This document shows positions 31,701 through 41,500 of a stretch of 64,000 nt of DNA, one piece after another. Below the pieces are notes generated by a model. That model saw nothing but the letters and a program-made list of their open reading frames with translations, searched no databases and was not told the origin of the DNA. Position numbers and translations under genes: made by a program. Source of the stretch: Xiphophorus maculatus (lineage: Eukaryota; Chordata; Actinopteri; Cyprinodontiformes; Poeciliidae). Every line of letters begins with the position of its first letter. Position 1 is the first letter of the stretch. Location of the stretch: contig NC_036454.1 of the NCBI RefSeq assembly GCF_002775205.1, positions 10,498,882 to 10,562,881 of the forward strand, written 5' to 3'.

Positions 31701-34344
31701 TTTTTTCGGGAGTTGTATTTGTTGCTTCCTGCCATCAGTAGAAAGAATTAATATTTTCAGATTTAAATAAATGTGTACCTTATATTAAATATCCTGTTTA
31801 CATACTAGAACTATCCAGGATGTCCTTCACATTGTTTAGACGCAGCATGCTTCCCTGAAAGATTTCATTTCAACACCCTCCCTGGGAAAAAAATGACACC
31901 GCTTTGAAAACCGTTAAGTGTTTGTGTTGTAGTCGTGATAAGCAGTGTTTTAGTCTTCTGATGTCACCCGCTCTACAGTCTTTGAACTGCTGCAGCGGAC
32001 CCAGGTTAATTACAGACTTTGTGTTCACCTGCTGCTGGATCAGAATCAGATCAGGTGTCTCGTATCAGGACACCAGAGCGCGTTGATGAAACCGATCCAT
32101 GCATACACGTTTCTAAGCATCAGAGGACGCTCACTGAGGCGCATCTGCTCTAATGGTCATGGTCATTTAGAAGTACAGGAAAATTGTACCTTGTGGAAAC
32201 CACATTCAGTCTGCGAAGACAAACCGCTCTGCAACTCCTGCATCTCACCAGACATAGCTGTCAGAGATCCTCAGAGATTTGACCTCTGAGGAAGCAAACC
32301 TTCTAGAAAAGACTGGTAATGTCAACACTGACCTGAAGTGCTTCACTGAGCTTACTCCTGTAATTTTTATGTTTGGAAAATACAAGGGACTAATTAAGAG
32401 ATGCCTGAAACCCCCTCAGCTGGCTTCCTCATTTACTGACATGCCGGGAGTGTAAAGTTTTGTTTACAGTTATTTAAAGGGGCAGTGCTATTATATTTGT
32501 CAAGTCACAAGTATATTGTGAACATTTGACTCATAAAATTGAAATAAAACACATTTATCTGTTCTTGTGATGTAGAAGAGTTTGATAAAGCTCAAAGAGT
32601 GAGGATATATTCAAAAGGCGTTCCTGAATATTATCTTTAAAACAAAAGTCTTTCTCATTAAAGAACATTTATTGAGACAGATCACTTTAGTAAATTAAAA
32701 GAGGAAACCTTAGGTGAGACATAATTGTAATCTCTTAAAGGGGTTTTGATGAATGATCTTTTGGCTTACTGAAGGTTACTGGCTCAAGTCAAACTAAGAC
32801 AGTTTACTCCACAGCAAATAGGCTGAACTCTACCAGTAATTGTGCTTTAATAAGAGGTTCTCTGCAGCACTTTATGAGCTCCTGTGACCCTGCAGGTGCT
32901 CGTTTTGTGCACTTAAGTCAGTTTTCACATTCACTCCTTATGGGTCATTTTAAGACACAACAAAGTTACAACTCTCTGTCTCCTGATTGTCACACTGCAG
33001 ACTAAACTCCACTGCAATCCTCACCATCTTTGGCAGTCTCTTTCTAAGACATCCATTCCTTCATCTGTCCATATATAGCAGCAGTCGAGATGATTGGGTG
33101 GAAAGAAGTGAGCCAACCATTTGTTTAACTTGTGTCTTTCTTATGATCATTCGCCCCACTTTGCACATGTAGCTGTGTAATTTCAAGCTTTAATGAGAAG
33201 GCTAAGGGTCAAAACTGCTAACCTGAAGGCAACTTCCTTTTAAAACACACACAGCAAAGACTAAATTTACCTCTCAAACTTTCAGCACAAGAGATTATTG
33301 ATGGTCTTTCAGCTACAACAGACAGCCATGATGGAGACACTAGAGGCAGTTATGTGTAGTATGTCTCGCAGTCTTACTGTCACCTCACTGACAGCTACTT
33401 TTGTCCATATGGGGAATTAGAGGGCCTATGAGAACAAGCCTGTGGTAGTTTTTAATGTAGAGCACAAAAGAAAAACATGTTTTCTTACAGGTACAAGATA
33501 TTGATTAGCCAAACTTCAACTGAATTATTCTATACAGATAAGGTCATGTAATCTATATATAATAAATTCAAATATGCATTCTGAAGAGGCTCAGATTTTG
33601 AAAACTGATAACTTTTAAGCATGTATTGATTATATGCTTCATTATGACTACATTTCTGTATTAAAATGTTACTTTGTTTCTGATGCAAAATTCTCATCAA
33701 CTGTAAGCAGAAAAGCATTATAATTGACAGGAATAAAAGCTTTCAAACATCTGTCTGTGTGTAACGTATATTTAACGTGTTTCACTTAGTAATAAAGTTC
33801 CTGAAATAAACTGACTTTTTAATAATATTCTACATCTGTTTTTGCATATGACCATACATAGCTATTTCTGTATTTACTGATTTCCATTTGTAAAACATCA
33901 ATCATTCTTTTTTAGTTCCTATTGTTAGAGATAAATCACATGAGAAGTTACAGGAGTGGGGGGCATAAGGTAAGAACTCGCCCAGGACTTATTAATACTA
34001 AAACCGCCACTGAAAGAAACAATTTAAAAGTTTTGAAGAGCGTTGCATGTTTTCTTATTTCCGGGAGTCATTTGGGGGGAAATGAAAAACTCACCTGATA
34101 TTTGACACACGTGTTGGTAGTCTTCGCAGCAGTCTCTGGTTTTTTGACAGTAGCTGTCGCAGTAGCACACCGTTTTTCTCCTCGTGTACTCAAAACATTT
34201 GTTGTCTCGGCTGGGGCAGCAGTTCTGGTGCCCCCTCTCCCTGCAGCCGGCTTCAGTAACCGGGACGAACTCACTGCAGAAAAACGCCAAGTATCCACAA
34301 ACTACGATCCCCATTCGCACCGCGCTCCATCCGTGCGCTCCCAT
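19779..34344 (-). CDS. sbspon: Somatomedin-B and thrombospondin type-1 domain protein (SBSPON-type), complete, 5 exons
   Basis: A predicted secreted matrix protein whose molecular role is not established in the family. Exons in order: 34095-34344, 24688-24873, 23681-23771, 20064-20222, 19779-19884; 792 bp, 263 aa, close to human SBSPON (264 aa). An N-terminal hydrophobic signal (GIVVCGYLAFFC) precedes a ten-cysteine somatomedin-B domain (about residues 34-82, ending DCCEDYQHVCQ). Exon 2 carries a TSP1 repeat (WGPWSSCSSPCG, NGGTPCPDLRQRRGC). Exons 4-5 carry the family-specific C-terminal domain (YCVYL, VCAECQSDAM, RCAGDGM, GCHGSW, CRCPP). The ATG has G at -3 and +4; a second in-frame ATG at residue 11 is possible. 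Exon 2 has a tandem CAGCAG acceptor, so length may vary by one Ala. It might be a paralog rather than the ortholog of mammalian SBSPON. Confidence 0.9.
20928..21790. mobile_element. Degraded Tc1-like transposon
   Basis: The left end begins AGTGCCTTGTAAAACTT, a decayed form of the shared 'agtgccttgcaaaagtatt' terminus. The right part (21605-21760) carries 'cacacttttcagattttttctttacaaag' followed by a stretch matching the opposite end of the same family. Internally deleted and without a transposase frame. Confidence 0.55.
22604..22765. repeat. Non-LTR retrotransposon 3'-end fragment with (ATCC)n start
   Basis: Starts with ATCCATCCATCC and runs through 'aaaggcggagtac', 'ccaatccatcacagg' and 'cactcacacctaaag', a layout common in fish genomes and resembling RTE/Rex3-type 3' ends read in reverse. 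A second related copy is at 26594-26735. Family call tentative. Confidence 0.45.
22840..23150. repeat. Unclassified teleost interspersed repeat
   Basis: Contains phrases recurrent in fish genomes ('gattgacagagctaagaccc', 'ggagaaggcagaggagttac', 'tactgcagctttaag'). No terminal repeats or duplication were identified. Confidence 0.4.
23772..24687. other. sbspon-type intron 2
   Basis: Holds a small hAT-type MITE at 23927-24137. The remaining sequence is unremarkable. Confidence 0.6.
23927..24137. mobile_element. Small hAT-type MITE with perfect 8-bp duplication
   Basis: Ends CATAGGTATCAAACTCCAGT and ACTGGAGTTTGACACCCCTG are imperfect inverted repeats, and atatacat occurs directly on both sides (23919-23926 and 24138-24145). 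At 211 bp it has no coding capacity. The TIR and 8-bp duplication support the hAT superfamily. Confidence 0.85.
26253..26269. repeat. (GT)n microsatellite
   Basis: Eight uninterrupted GT units in intron 1 of the sbspon-type gene. Confidence 0.85.
26440..26570. mobile_element. Tc1-like transposon end fragment
   Basis: 'cttgcaaaagtatta' followed by 'cttaaacttttttatt' and 'gtaacaaacccag' matches the terminal block of the Tc1-like family seen elsewhere in the window. Confidence 0.45.
26594..26735. repeat. Non-LTR retrotransposon 3'-end fragment, second copy
   Basis: Starts CCATCCATCCATG and shares 'caccagtccatcacagggc' with the layout of the fragment at 22604. Diverged and truncated. Confidence 0.45.
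26830..26888. repeat. Two adjacent hairpin-forming inverted repeats
   Basis: First: ATTAAATTAGC (26830-26840), loop TCTT, then its exact complement at 26845-26855. Second: CTCGCTGTTCAGGA (26857-26870), loop ATTA, complementary arm at 26875-26888 with one G-T wobble. They are separated by a single base. Confidence 0.9.
26998..27190. mobile_element. Half of a long-inverted-repeat MITE
   Basis: Carries the family signature 'cttatttcaagtgtactaagatattt' preceded by a 'ccacgagcagattatttcactta' stretch. It matches the right arm of the copies at 28071-28700 and 38786-39590. Left arm missing. Confidence 0.5.
28071..28700. mobile_element. Long-inverted-repeat MITE, family not identified
   Basis: The left arm (CACTGCAAAAACG, then 'caggtatttttggtctagtttct' and 'cacttgaaataagac') is mirrored by the right arm ('gtcttatttcatgtgt', 'agaaactagaccaaaaatact'). 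Arms exceed 100 bp. The centre is interrupted by a 218-bp insert at 28360-28577. The same family occurs at 26998 and 38786. Confidence 0.65.
28338..28577. mobile_element. Insert within the MITE flanked by 22-bp direct repeats
   Basis: A 22-bp sequence (TAAGCTTGACTTATTTACTT plus AA) occurs at 28338-28359 and again at 28556-28577. Removing one copy and the DNA between restores continuity of the MITE. The insert has a T-rich start and, just before the second repeat, a perfect hairpin (arms 28527-28539 and 28544-28556). The length of the duplication is unusual for a DNA transposon. Confidence 0.55.
29901..29927. repeat. Perfect 12-bp hairpin
   Basis: GAAATGCCACAG, loop CAG, then the exact complement. 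It sits in intron 1 of the sbspon-type gene. Confidence 0.95.
30495..30590 (+). mobile_element. L2 LINE 3' tail fragment
   Basis: 'gcactttgaaatgccttgctgct' followed by 'tgctatacaaataaaattt' and (TGAT)n is the same 3' terminus as the longer L2 copy at 41115-41665. Severely 5'-truncated, as is usual for LINE insertions. Confidence 0.8.
31349..31716. mobile_element. Non-autonomous Tc1/mariner-like element, second subfamily
   Basis: Begins CAGCTCTGGAAAACATTAAGAG and contains 'aacattagtattattg', 'cagagacatgttgtcagtag' and a terminal 'cagagaaactgatcattg' block. This is a layout I recognise from a common fish mariner-like repeat. The right end (GGGAGTTGT) is eroded. Confidence 0.6.
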
Positions 34345-37300
34345 GACAGATGCTGTTCCAAGACCACCTGCTCTGCACTTGCACTCAAAAAAGTTTTACT
34401 CTGACATATGTTTCACGTATGATGTTAGCTTTCGAATACAAACAAAGTAAAACACAGTCCACCAACATGCAATCAAGTGTTGCGTAAAACTGGATCTCTG
34501 TGCGTAAAAAACTCTCCTGTTTGTCTGACGGACACCGCCCCTTTAGACTCAAAACTAGGTGAAGAATGATGCCAGTCTATCGTCCGGGTCCCTTCCCTCT
34601 TACTCGCTCAGTTGCATTTTATTAGGACGGATTGACAGGGTCCCCCCAATAGTGAAATAATAACTTAACTTTAAAAAAATAAATAAATGCTAAAGCTCAA
34701 ACCGAGGAATAATCGTTGCACTGCGCCGATCAACATTAGATTCAAATTATAAAAATTCAGCACCACGGACAGAGGAATAAATACTTTGATAAGAAATAAC
34801 CCAGTAAACAAAAAAATACAAAGAGAAAGCGTGAAGTCACAATCTCCTGCGACTAAATCATTTCTTCTCCTTCCGCGGAAATGACAGCAAGTACCCTCTG
34901 AAAGAAAGGCTGAGGGAACAATGACGTTAGTTATGCTCCACTGCTTTTCAGTGAAAGAAGGTCAGAACACGAGTTATAGATCACAGTGAAGCATTTCTTA
35001 GGAAAACCTTGACATTATGCTTCTCATTGAATTTTAAAAACAAACATCTGGTTAAAAAATAGTATCTGGATTATATGCATCAATATAGATGTAACGCTTT
35101 CTTGTATATATATTTTTTCTCAGGCTGTAAACAGGAAAGTAGTGAGGATGATTTAAAAATAACTCCATTAATTAAATTCTATTCTTTTTAAGTTATGTTT
35201 ATTTTTTATTTTATTTTATTTATTTGTTTGTTTTGCCTATTTTTACCTGCCAGTAGGTATTGGATTTTTTTTTATTTCTTTTAGTGCAGATAATAAATGA
35301 GTTTGTGGGGGAGGGATTGTGGTAATTTGGCAGTGCAGCCTCCAGAATCTTAAACGAGATAAGGAAGAGAGAGAGTGATGATGATGATAAAATAAAGCGA
35401 GATTTCTTCATATGAAGACTGCGAAAGAGTGCATTACCAGCGAGGTGTGATTGTGTGTGCAGTTGTGTTTGGGAATTCAGAGGTGTGTTTGAGCTACAGC
35501 GCCCTCTAGTGTGTTGGATTAAATTTGCAGTTTGAACTTTATTTCTACCTGCACTCACTTAGACTTTCGATATATACCAGTTAATTATATCCTTTTCTTA
35601 AGGCCAGTAAGCCAGGATATATCTTCTGTGCTCTTGTGATAAAAAAAAAAATCATACACTACCGATTTGAAAGATTACAAGAAACTGCAAATATTTGGAA
35701 GAAAACTAAAAAGGAAAAAAGAAACACTAAATTAATATTCACATTAGTGTGTGACAATGAGATTGAAATGTCAAGCAGCAGAATTTGAAAAACTGTTTTT
35801 TAAAAGTTGAAAAATCAACCTTCATTGCACACATTAATAATGGGATGACAATACATTTGTAATGGACTGACACCTGAAAGTTCAAACTTTAAGTTGCACC
35901 TTTAAGTTTTTTTTCTTATGTTCTAAATTTGTCCGTACTGAATAATCTCTTTTATTAATTCTGTCGGTATATTTTGTCTTACATCTGAATGTCTGTACTA
36001 AGGGACAACAAATATTATTTTTGTTTTTCCTAATTTTCTCTGAGAAATTGCTAGGTTTCTCCTCAGATTTTAGTCAAACAGTGTGTAAAGTGTGTGTGAG
36101 ACAAGCATAGATGAACAGTTCATTCACTCCAGAAATGTCTGTCCAAACTGGAATGGATAGCATCCTCTTTTGGTATTCCCTCACACTCTTATCTTTTATC
36201 AAAATCTGCAGAAACCAAAAGCACAAGACAACACACAAGCTACTGAAGGAAGATTAAAAACACAAATCTTCATACAATGCAGGATTTAAGTACAGACATT
36301 AAGTACTGACAAAAAAAAGGGGGCAGCATTTATTGCACAAATATCATTTTAGTCACCCTCACAGCCTAAACACACCTACACATACAGTACAACTTCTGGT
36401 ACACACCGATATAGTCTCAGAATCACGTTGTTTTAGACAACATTTGGCTACACAGAATACAACTGCTTTGTCAGGAAAAGCGGGAAAATAAAGATTTACT
36501 TTCATAAATAATGAAACTAGGCTTTAATTTTACTACAATCATTACAGTTACACCAGTTAGGACTGTTTGCACATCACAAGTAAAACGAACCACAGACACC
36601 TCAGCTTTAAGACCAAGTTAAACATGAAATCACTGACAAATACCTCAGACAAAACTTTCACCATCGAACACATCAGCATTAAGGCACATGAGTGAGAACC
36701 TGAATGAACATCTGCTTTAAACGTGAACTGCTCAGGATTTAAATAAATCAAACTTTTCCTCAAAGCTAACAAAACGATCTCTTCTTATGATTCTTCTGCT
36801 TAGTTTTACAAAAGTCTAAGAAATGTAAAAAGGTGAGACTATAAGTGGAAGTTTCTAAGGAAGATGGTTAGTTTTCCGTAAATTCTAAGAGTTCCTTTGG
36901 ATTTATCTTGTGACACTGATGTGAGGAGCTTATTTTATATTTAATTGTCAAATTGTTTGCATTTTATATGTTTCTAATGTCTATTTTTGTTATGTCTGTT
37001 TACTTGTCTTTTATGACTTGAAAGAGGTCTTGATCTAAATGGGTTTTAATCTGGTTAAATAAATGTTTAATTTAAAAGAAATTAATATACTTAATATCCG
37101 TCGGAAACAATAACAAAATAACTCAACATCAACTATTATTGGCACCCTCAGTAAAAATGTTGACAAAAAAGTTGACGGAAAAGTTTTCACCCAGCACTCT
37201 CTGTCACAGTTTTTTTATTTAATCTAGTAATAAATTATTTAAAAAGTAATAATTATGGCTTGATTCTTAATCTTATTGCCTAATATAATGTTCTATTTAT

Positions 37301-38549
37301 TTTCTAATTTTCAAGAGTGACTAAGAAAAATGGGTCTCTATGTCACATTACATTTACACCCCAGGGAAATATAAATAATAATTCCTGACTAGAAAGTTTT
37401 ATTAATCAAAGAGTGTAATAAGAATGTAATATGAGATTGTACATTCATATATTCTGAGACAAAAGATAAATAATTTGATGATTTTCTTCATATCTTTTCC
37501 TGTGTTGCCATAATTCGGATGGTTTAGGGCGCTGTAACTACTGCAGGCTCCAGTATTACAATTATTTTAAAAAATGACTGGATTGGGGTAATTCAGGTAA
37601 TTCACAGTGAAACCCAACAGGTGAAATAATCTCATAAACATCTTTACAGCATTTGATAATAGAAATGAATGACATACTTAACACATTTGGCACTCTTTAA
37701 CAGCAAATGGTCTTGATTAAATTTAACATTCAGCTCTTTATAAATACATTCACTTTTAATATTCAAATAAAAAGATCAACTTTAATATTTTGTCGGAAAT
37801 TATTTGAGTCATATATTTTTTTTACTCTGAATAAACCTTCATTTGATTTTTGGCACTGATTAAATATATAGTAAAGTACGCAGAGATACTTTAAAAAACA
37901 TATTTTATGCTATACTATATAAAAATAACTGGCATACTCTAAGTGTAAAATTACATTAATTAAAGGTCTATCTGTGTGCGTGTGTGCGTGGGGTGCGTGT
38001 GGGAGGGTGGGCGTGTGTGTGTGTGTGCGTGGGGGTGCGTGTGTGTGTGTGTGTGTGTGCATGTAAACTTCAACCAACAGCAGAAGAGACAAAAGCACAT
38101 CAATAACACCTAAATTATTGTTGTAAACATCATTAAAATAAATTTGGACAGACAGATTATGATTGGATTATGACAAAAATGAAGCAAATGCGTTAAAAAT
38201 GCTGTTAAAAATAAATCTTAATGCCAAAAACACAGCTTTTTCACAGTGATTTAACTAATTTTGTAATCTTTCTAAACTATAAAAGACTCTTTTTCTTTGC
38301 TTTGTGAGGAAGGAGTCTCGGTGTGAAGTATATAGGCTCTGTTTCACCCCCAGCTGTTCAAATGTAAGCATCCATTCTGGCTTTTCTTTACTCCGGAGCC
38401 TCTGTTTATCTGCATTTTGACTTAGAGGTCAGCATATGACACAGATCTACGTGCAGCCATTCACCCCAGTCTGTTCATAGCTGGTTTTATGATACAGATG
38501 AGATCTGGCAAACCTAGATCTGTGCCAGCATTCCTGCACAACCAGCAGC
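34345..38549. other. Intergenic region between sbspon-type gene and slc25a1
   Basis: About 4.2 kb upstream of the sbspon-type start and downstream of the slc25a1 stop. It should hold the sbspon-type promoter near 34345-34650 (CpG-richer) and the slc25a1 3' UTR just below 38550. A GT-rich microsatellite lies at 37972-38062. No other gene is evident; the open frame at 35220-35558 shows no family resemblance. Confidence 0.55.
37972..38062. repeat. (GT)n/(GCGT)n microsatellite
   Basis: About 90 bp of GTGTGT interspersed with GCGTGG units in the region below the slc25a1 stop codon. Confidence 0.9.
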
Positions 38550-41500
38550 TCAGTCTGTCTTCCAGACAGTATTCAGGACCTTCACAACCTCCTCATAGAT
38601 GATGAACACAATGGCTACATCCAGACACACACGGCCAAGTCGGGGAACGGTCCCTTTGTAAAAGCTATGGGCAGAAAAAGGCAGAAAAAAGTAAAATTAC
38701 ATTGTTTATCCACTTACATTTATCTTAATCTCTATGGTTTTGTTGATGCTAATCTAGTATATTTTGAAAACACACATTTCACTTTACATCAGAAGTTAAA
38801 GTACATTTGAAATAAGACAAAATTAGCTTAAAGATAACTTTTCAGCTCAATTTAGGACCTTACTTTAAGTCAATAATTTCTTAATATTTATTTTAAAATT
38901 CATTGTTCCACTAACAGATTTTTTCCAATTATGACAAGAATATTTTTCTATGTTATGTAGCCTATAGGTGTAAATTCAAGCTGTGAGAGTCTCTTCAGCC
39001 TACCAGCATCATCAATTACCACGCCTCCGCCTCAGCCAACCAGCACCAGATTGTTGCTCCGCTCCAGCCAATCACCACGCTAGAGCTCCTTCAAAAGGCC
39101 AAACAACCACGGATCCACCTGCTTCAGCCGTGCTTTGACCCACCTCCTCCCTGTCTCCACCCTCATCCTCCTGGACATCTTCCAGACTCCCTCCAGGCTC
39201 CTTCCTCTCCAGAGTCCACTCCACCACCAGTGTCCGGGCCCAGGGGAAGACTACCCTGAGCTTCGCCCCGAACCAATCATCCAAGCTCACGGTGATTCTC
39301 AGCAGACACGTCTTCTGCCGGTGTCCGAGGGCCAAAGAACTTTGGGTCAATAAAACTTTCTAACTGCTGCTTTTTCTCTGTGTGAGTCTCTACAGATGAA
39401 AATAAGTGAAATAATCTGCCAGTGGAACTAGTACATTTTTATTAATACTGAAGAACTATTGATATAAAACAAGCTCCTAGATTTTACTGAACAGTCACTT
39501 CTAAGTTTGTTTTGCCTCATTTAAAGTGAACTAAGATATTCATACTAGAAATTAGACAAAACTTACTTGGTAATATTTTGTGTTTTTGCTGTGCATTTAA
39601 TTGTACAATAAAGCCAGTAGTGGTTTTTATGCTGTTGTAGAAGCAAAACCTAGAAACCAAATGAGCTAAACAACCAAAACTGCTAACCAGAACCCAGCCA
39701 GGGTCACCAGAAGGGCAACCTGGGCACATGACAGGGGCCCTTTGCACAAAGGAGCCCTTTGTGTTAATGGCATCTTTGTGATGGTAGAACGAATATAAAA
39801 TGGCAGCTTAGAATATTTGTCCAATTGGGTTAAAAGAGGAGCGGTTTCCAGCCTGGATTTCAGAATAATTATATTTGACAATGACCTATTACTGGCTAAC
39901 GAAGTGTTAACTAGTGATTAAATTTGTGAACTAGATTTGATGATGTTTAAGACAAGTGAGCAGAAGAAAGTGAATTATTTTCACTGACTTAGGATATTTT
40001 TATTTTTGCTGCTCTTTATCATTAAGGTGCAAACACATTTCTACTATAATAAGCCTTAGACATCTTTTTTCATATTTAGCAATATTCTACAGTGACTGTG
40101 GTGAAATGAAAGCACTGGGTCTTCCTTCCATTATTACAGGCTGCAGTTCCTATTGTATTAAACTTTAACTTGCCTGTAACAGGAGCTGCACTGATGCCAC
40201 ATTTTCAACACTTTTTTACTACTGAATAAATGTAGATTTTCTTCAAAAATAAAATAAAATCAGTGTGAGAATATGCTGCAAGAAGACAAATAATCTGGTA
40301 GATTGTTATTTTCCTCACACAACTAAACCAGAGATGCTTTAAAGGAGATGTTAAGCTAAATTGTAGCTTGAAACCTAGCAGAGGAGTCACATTATGATAG
40401 GTCAGTATTGGGTTAAGAGCTATTAAACAATAAACAGTGGTAAAGACAGAATAAGCTCTAAACGACATAATTATTAGAGTGATGTTGCTTTGTTTTGAAA
40501 TTATTTTGTTTTGTACAATTTCATTGTGACATGTACAATTTCTTGAAATAAACTCCACTGGATGGTCAGATACATTTGGGCTTTGATATACTGCAAACTT
40601 ATGATAAATCCACATGTAATGGTTCGCCATGGTTTAGTGAGTTTGAGTGCCAAAAGCAAAAAGTAAGCATAAGAAACGTTATAAAACCAACAGATGACTG
40701 ATTACTCACGCTGCCAGGCCTTCATATTTGAGGATCTTCAAAGCGCAGTCCAGTGTGCTTTTATATTTATGAGCTTCCAGACCCTTCAAAGGCGACAGCA
40801 GGATTACATCAAATAAGCATGATTTGTAACAGTTTTCCAAATCTAAATTGAAGCAGAAGCAAAAAGCAGAGATCCTCTCCCCAGTGTGTTGAAGCCGCTG
40901 TGTACCTGCATCCTTGTCTTGATGACGTCTAAGGGCGTGTTTCCAAATACACTGGCTGCCCCTGCTATTGCCCCGAACGCCCCGGTAATGATGGGATTAA
41001 TAGTTTTGTTTTGGTCATCACCTAGTGGCAGAAAAAGTGAGGCATCATTCAGTGGACAGTTGTCTATTATCCAGACATTACACAGATAGAAGATTCTGAG
41101 CTGTGATGTTTATGTAGTACTTACTCTTGCTGCTCGCGTTCTGACTAAAACCAGGAAGATAGAGCACATAACAGCAGTTTTAAAGTCCCTACACTGGCTC
41201 CCTGTAGCTCAAAGAATAGACTTTAAAATACTGTTGTTAGTTTATAAATCACTGAACGGCTTAGCACCACGATACATTAAAGATCTGCTGTTGTTGCATC
41301 AACCTTCCAGAATCTCTCAGGTCTTCCGGTTCTGGTTCTGCTCTGCATCCCCAGAACCAGAACCAAACAAAGAGAAGCAGCTTTCAGCATCTATGCACCA
41401 CAAATTTGAAACAAACTTCCAGAAAACTGTAAAACAGCTGAAACACTGACTTCTTTTAAATCTCAACTAAAAACCCACCTGTTTAGAATTGTATTTGAAA

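Larger units (their letters stand above)
24874..34094. other. sbspon-type intron 1 (9.2 kb)
   Basis: A very long first intron. It contains repeat blocks (26440-26570, 26594-26735, 26998-27190, 28071-28700, 30495-30590, 31349-31716), adjacent hairpins at 26830-26888, a perfect hairpin at 29901-29927 and GC-richer non-coding blocks (about 25620-25820 and 27640-27850) that could be regulatory. No further coding exon fits the family or the intron phases. Confidence 0.55.
38665..40709. other. slc25a1 last intron
   Basis: Two kilobases holding a long-inverted-repeat MITE split by a GC-rich insertion (38956-39394). The 141-codon open frame at 40205-40630 shows no family resemblance. Confidence 0.6.

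Noticed and set aside
35220..35558. 112-codon minus-strand frame
   Set aside because: No ATG-based support or family match; lies in AT-rich intergenic DNA with simple repeats.
39072..39350. Overlapping 92- and 72-codon frames on both strands
   Set aside because: GC-rich probable solo LTR; open frames on both strands are a composition effect.
40205..40630. 141-codon ATG-started frame on the minus strand
   Set aside because: Lies in an slc25a1 intron, AT-rich composition, no motif or family match; chance frame.
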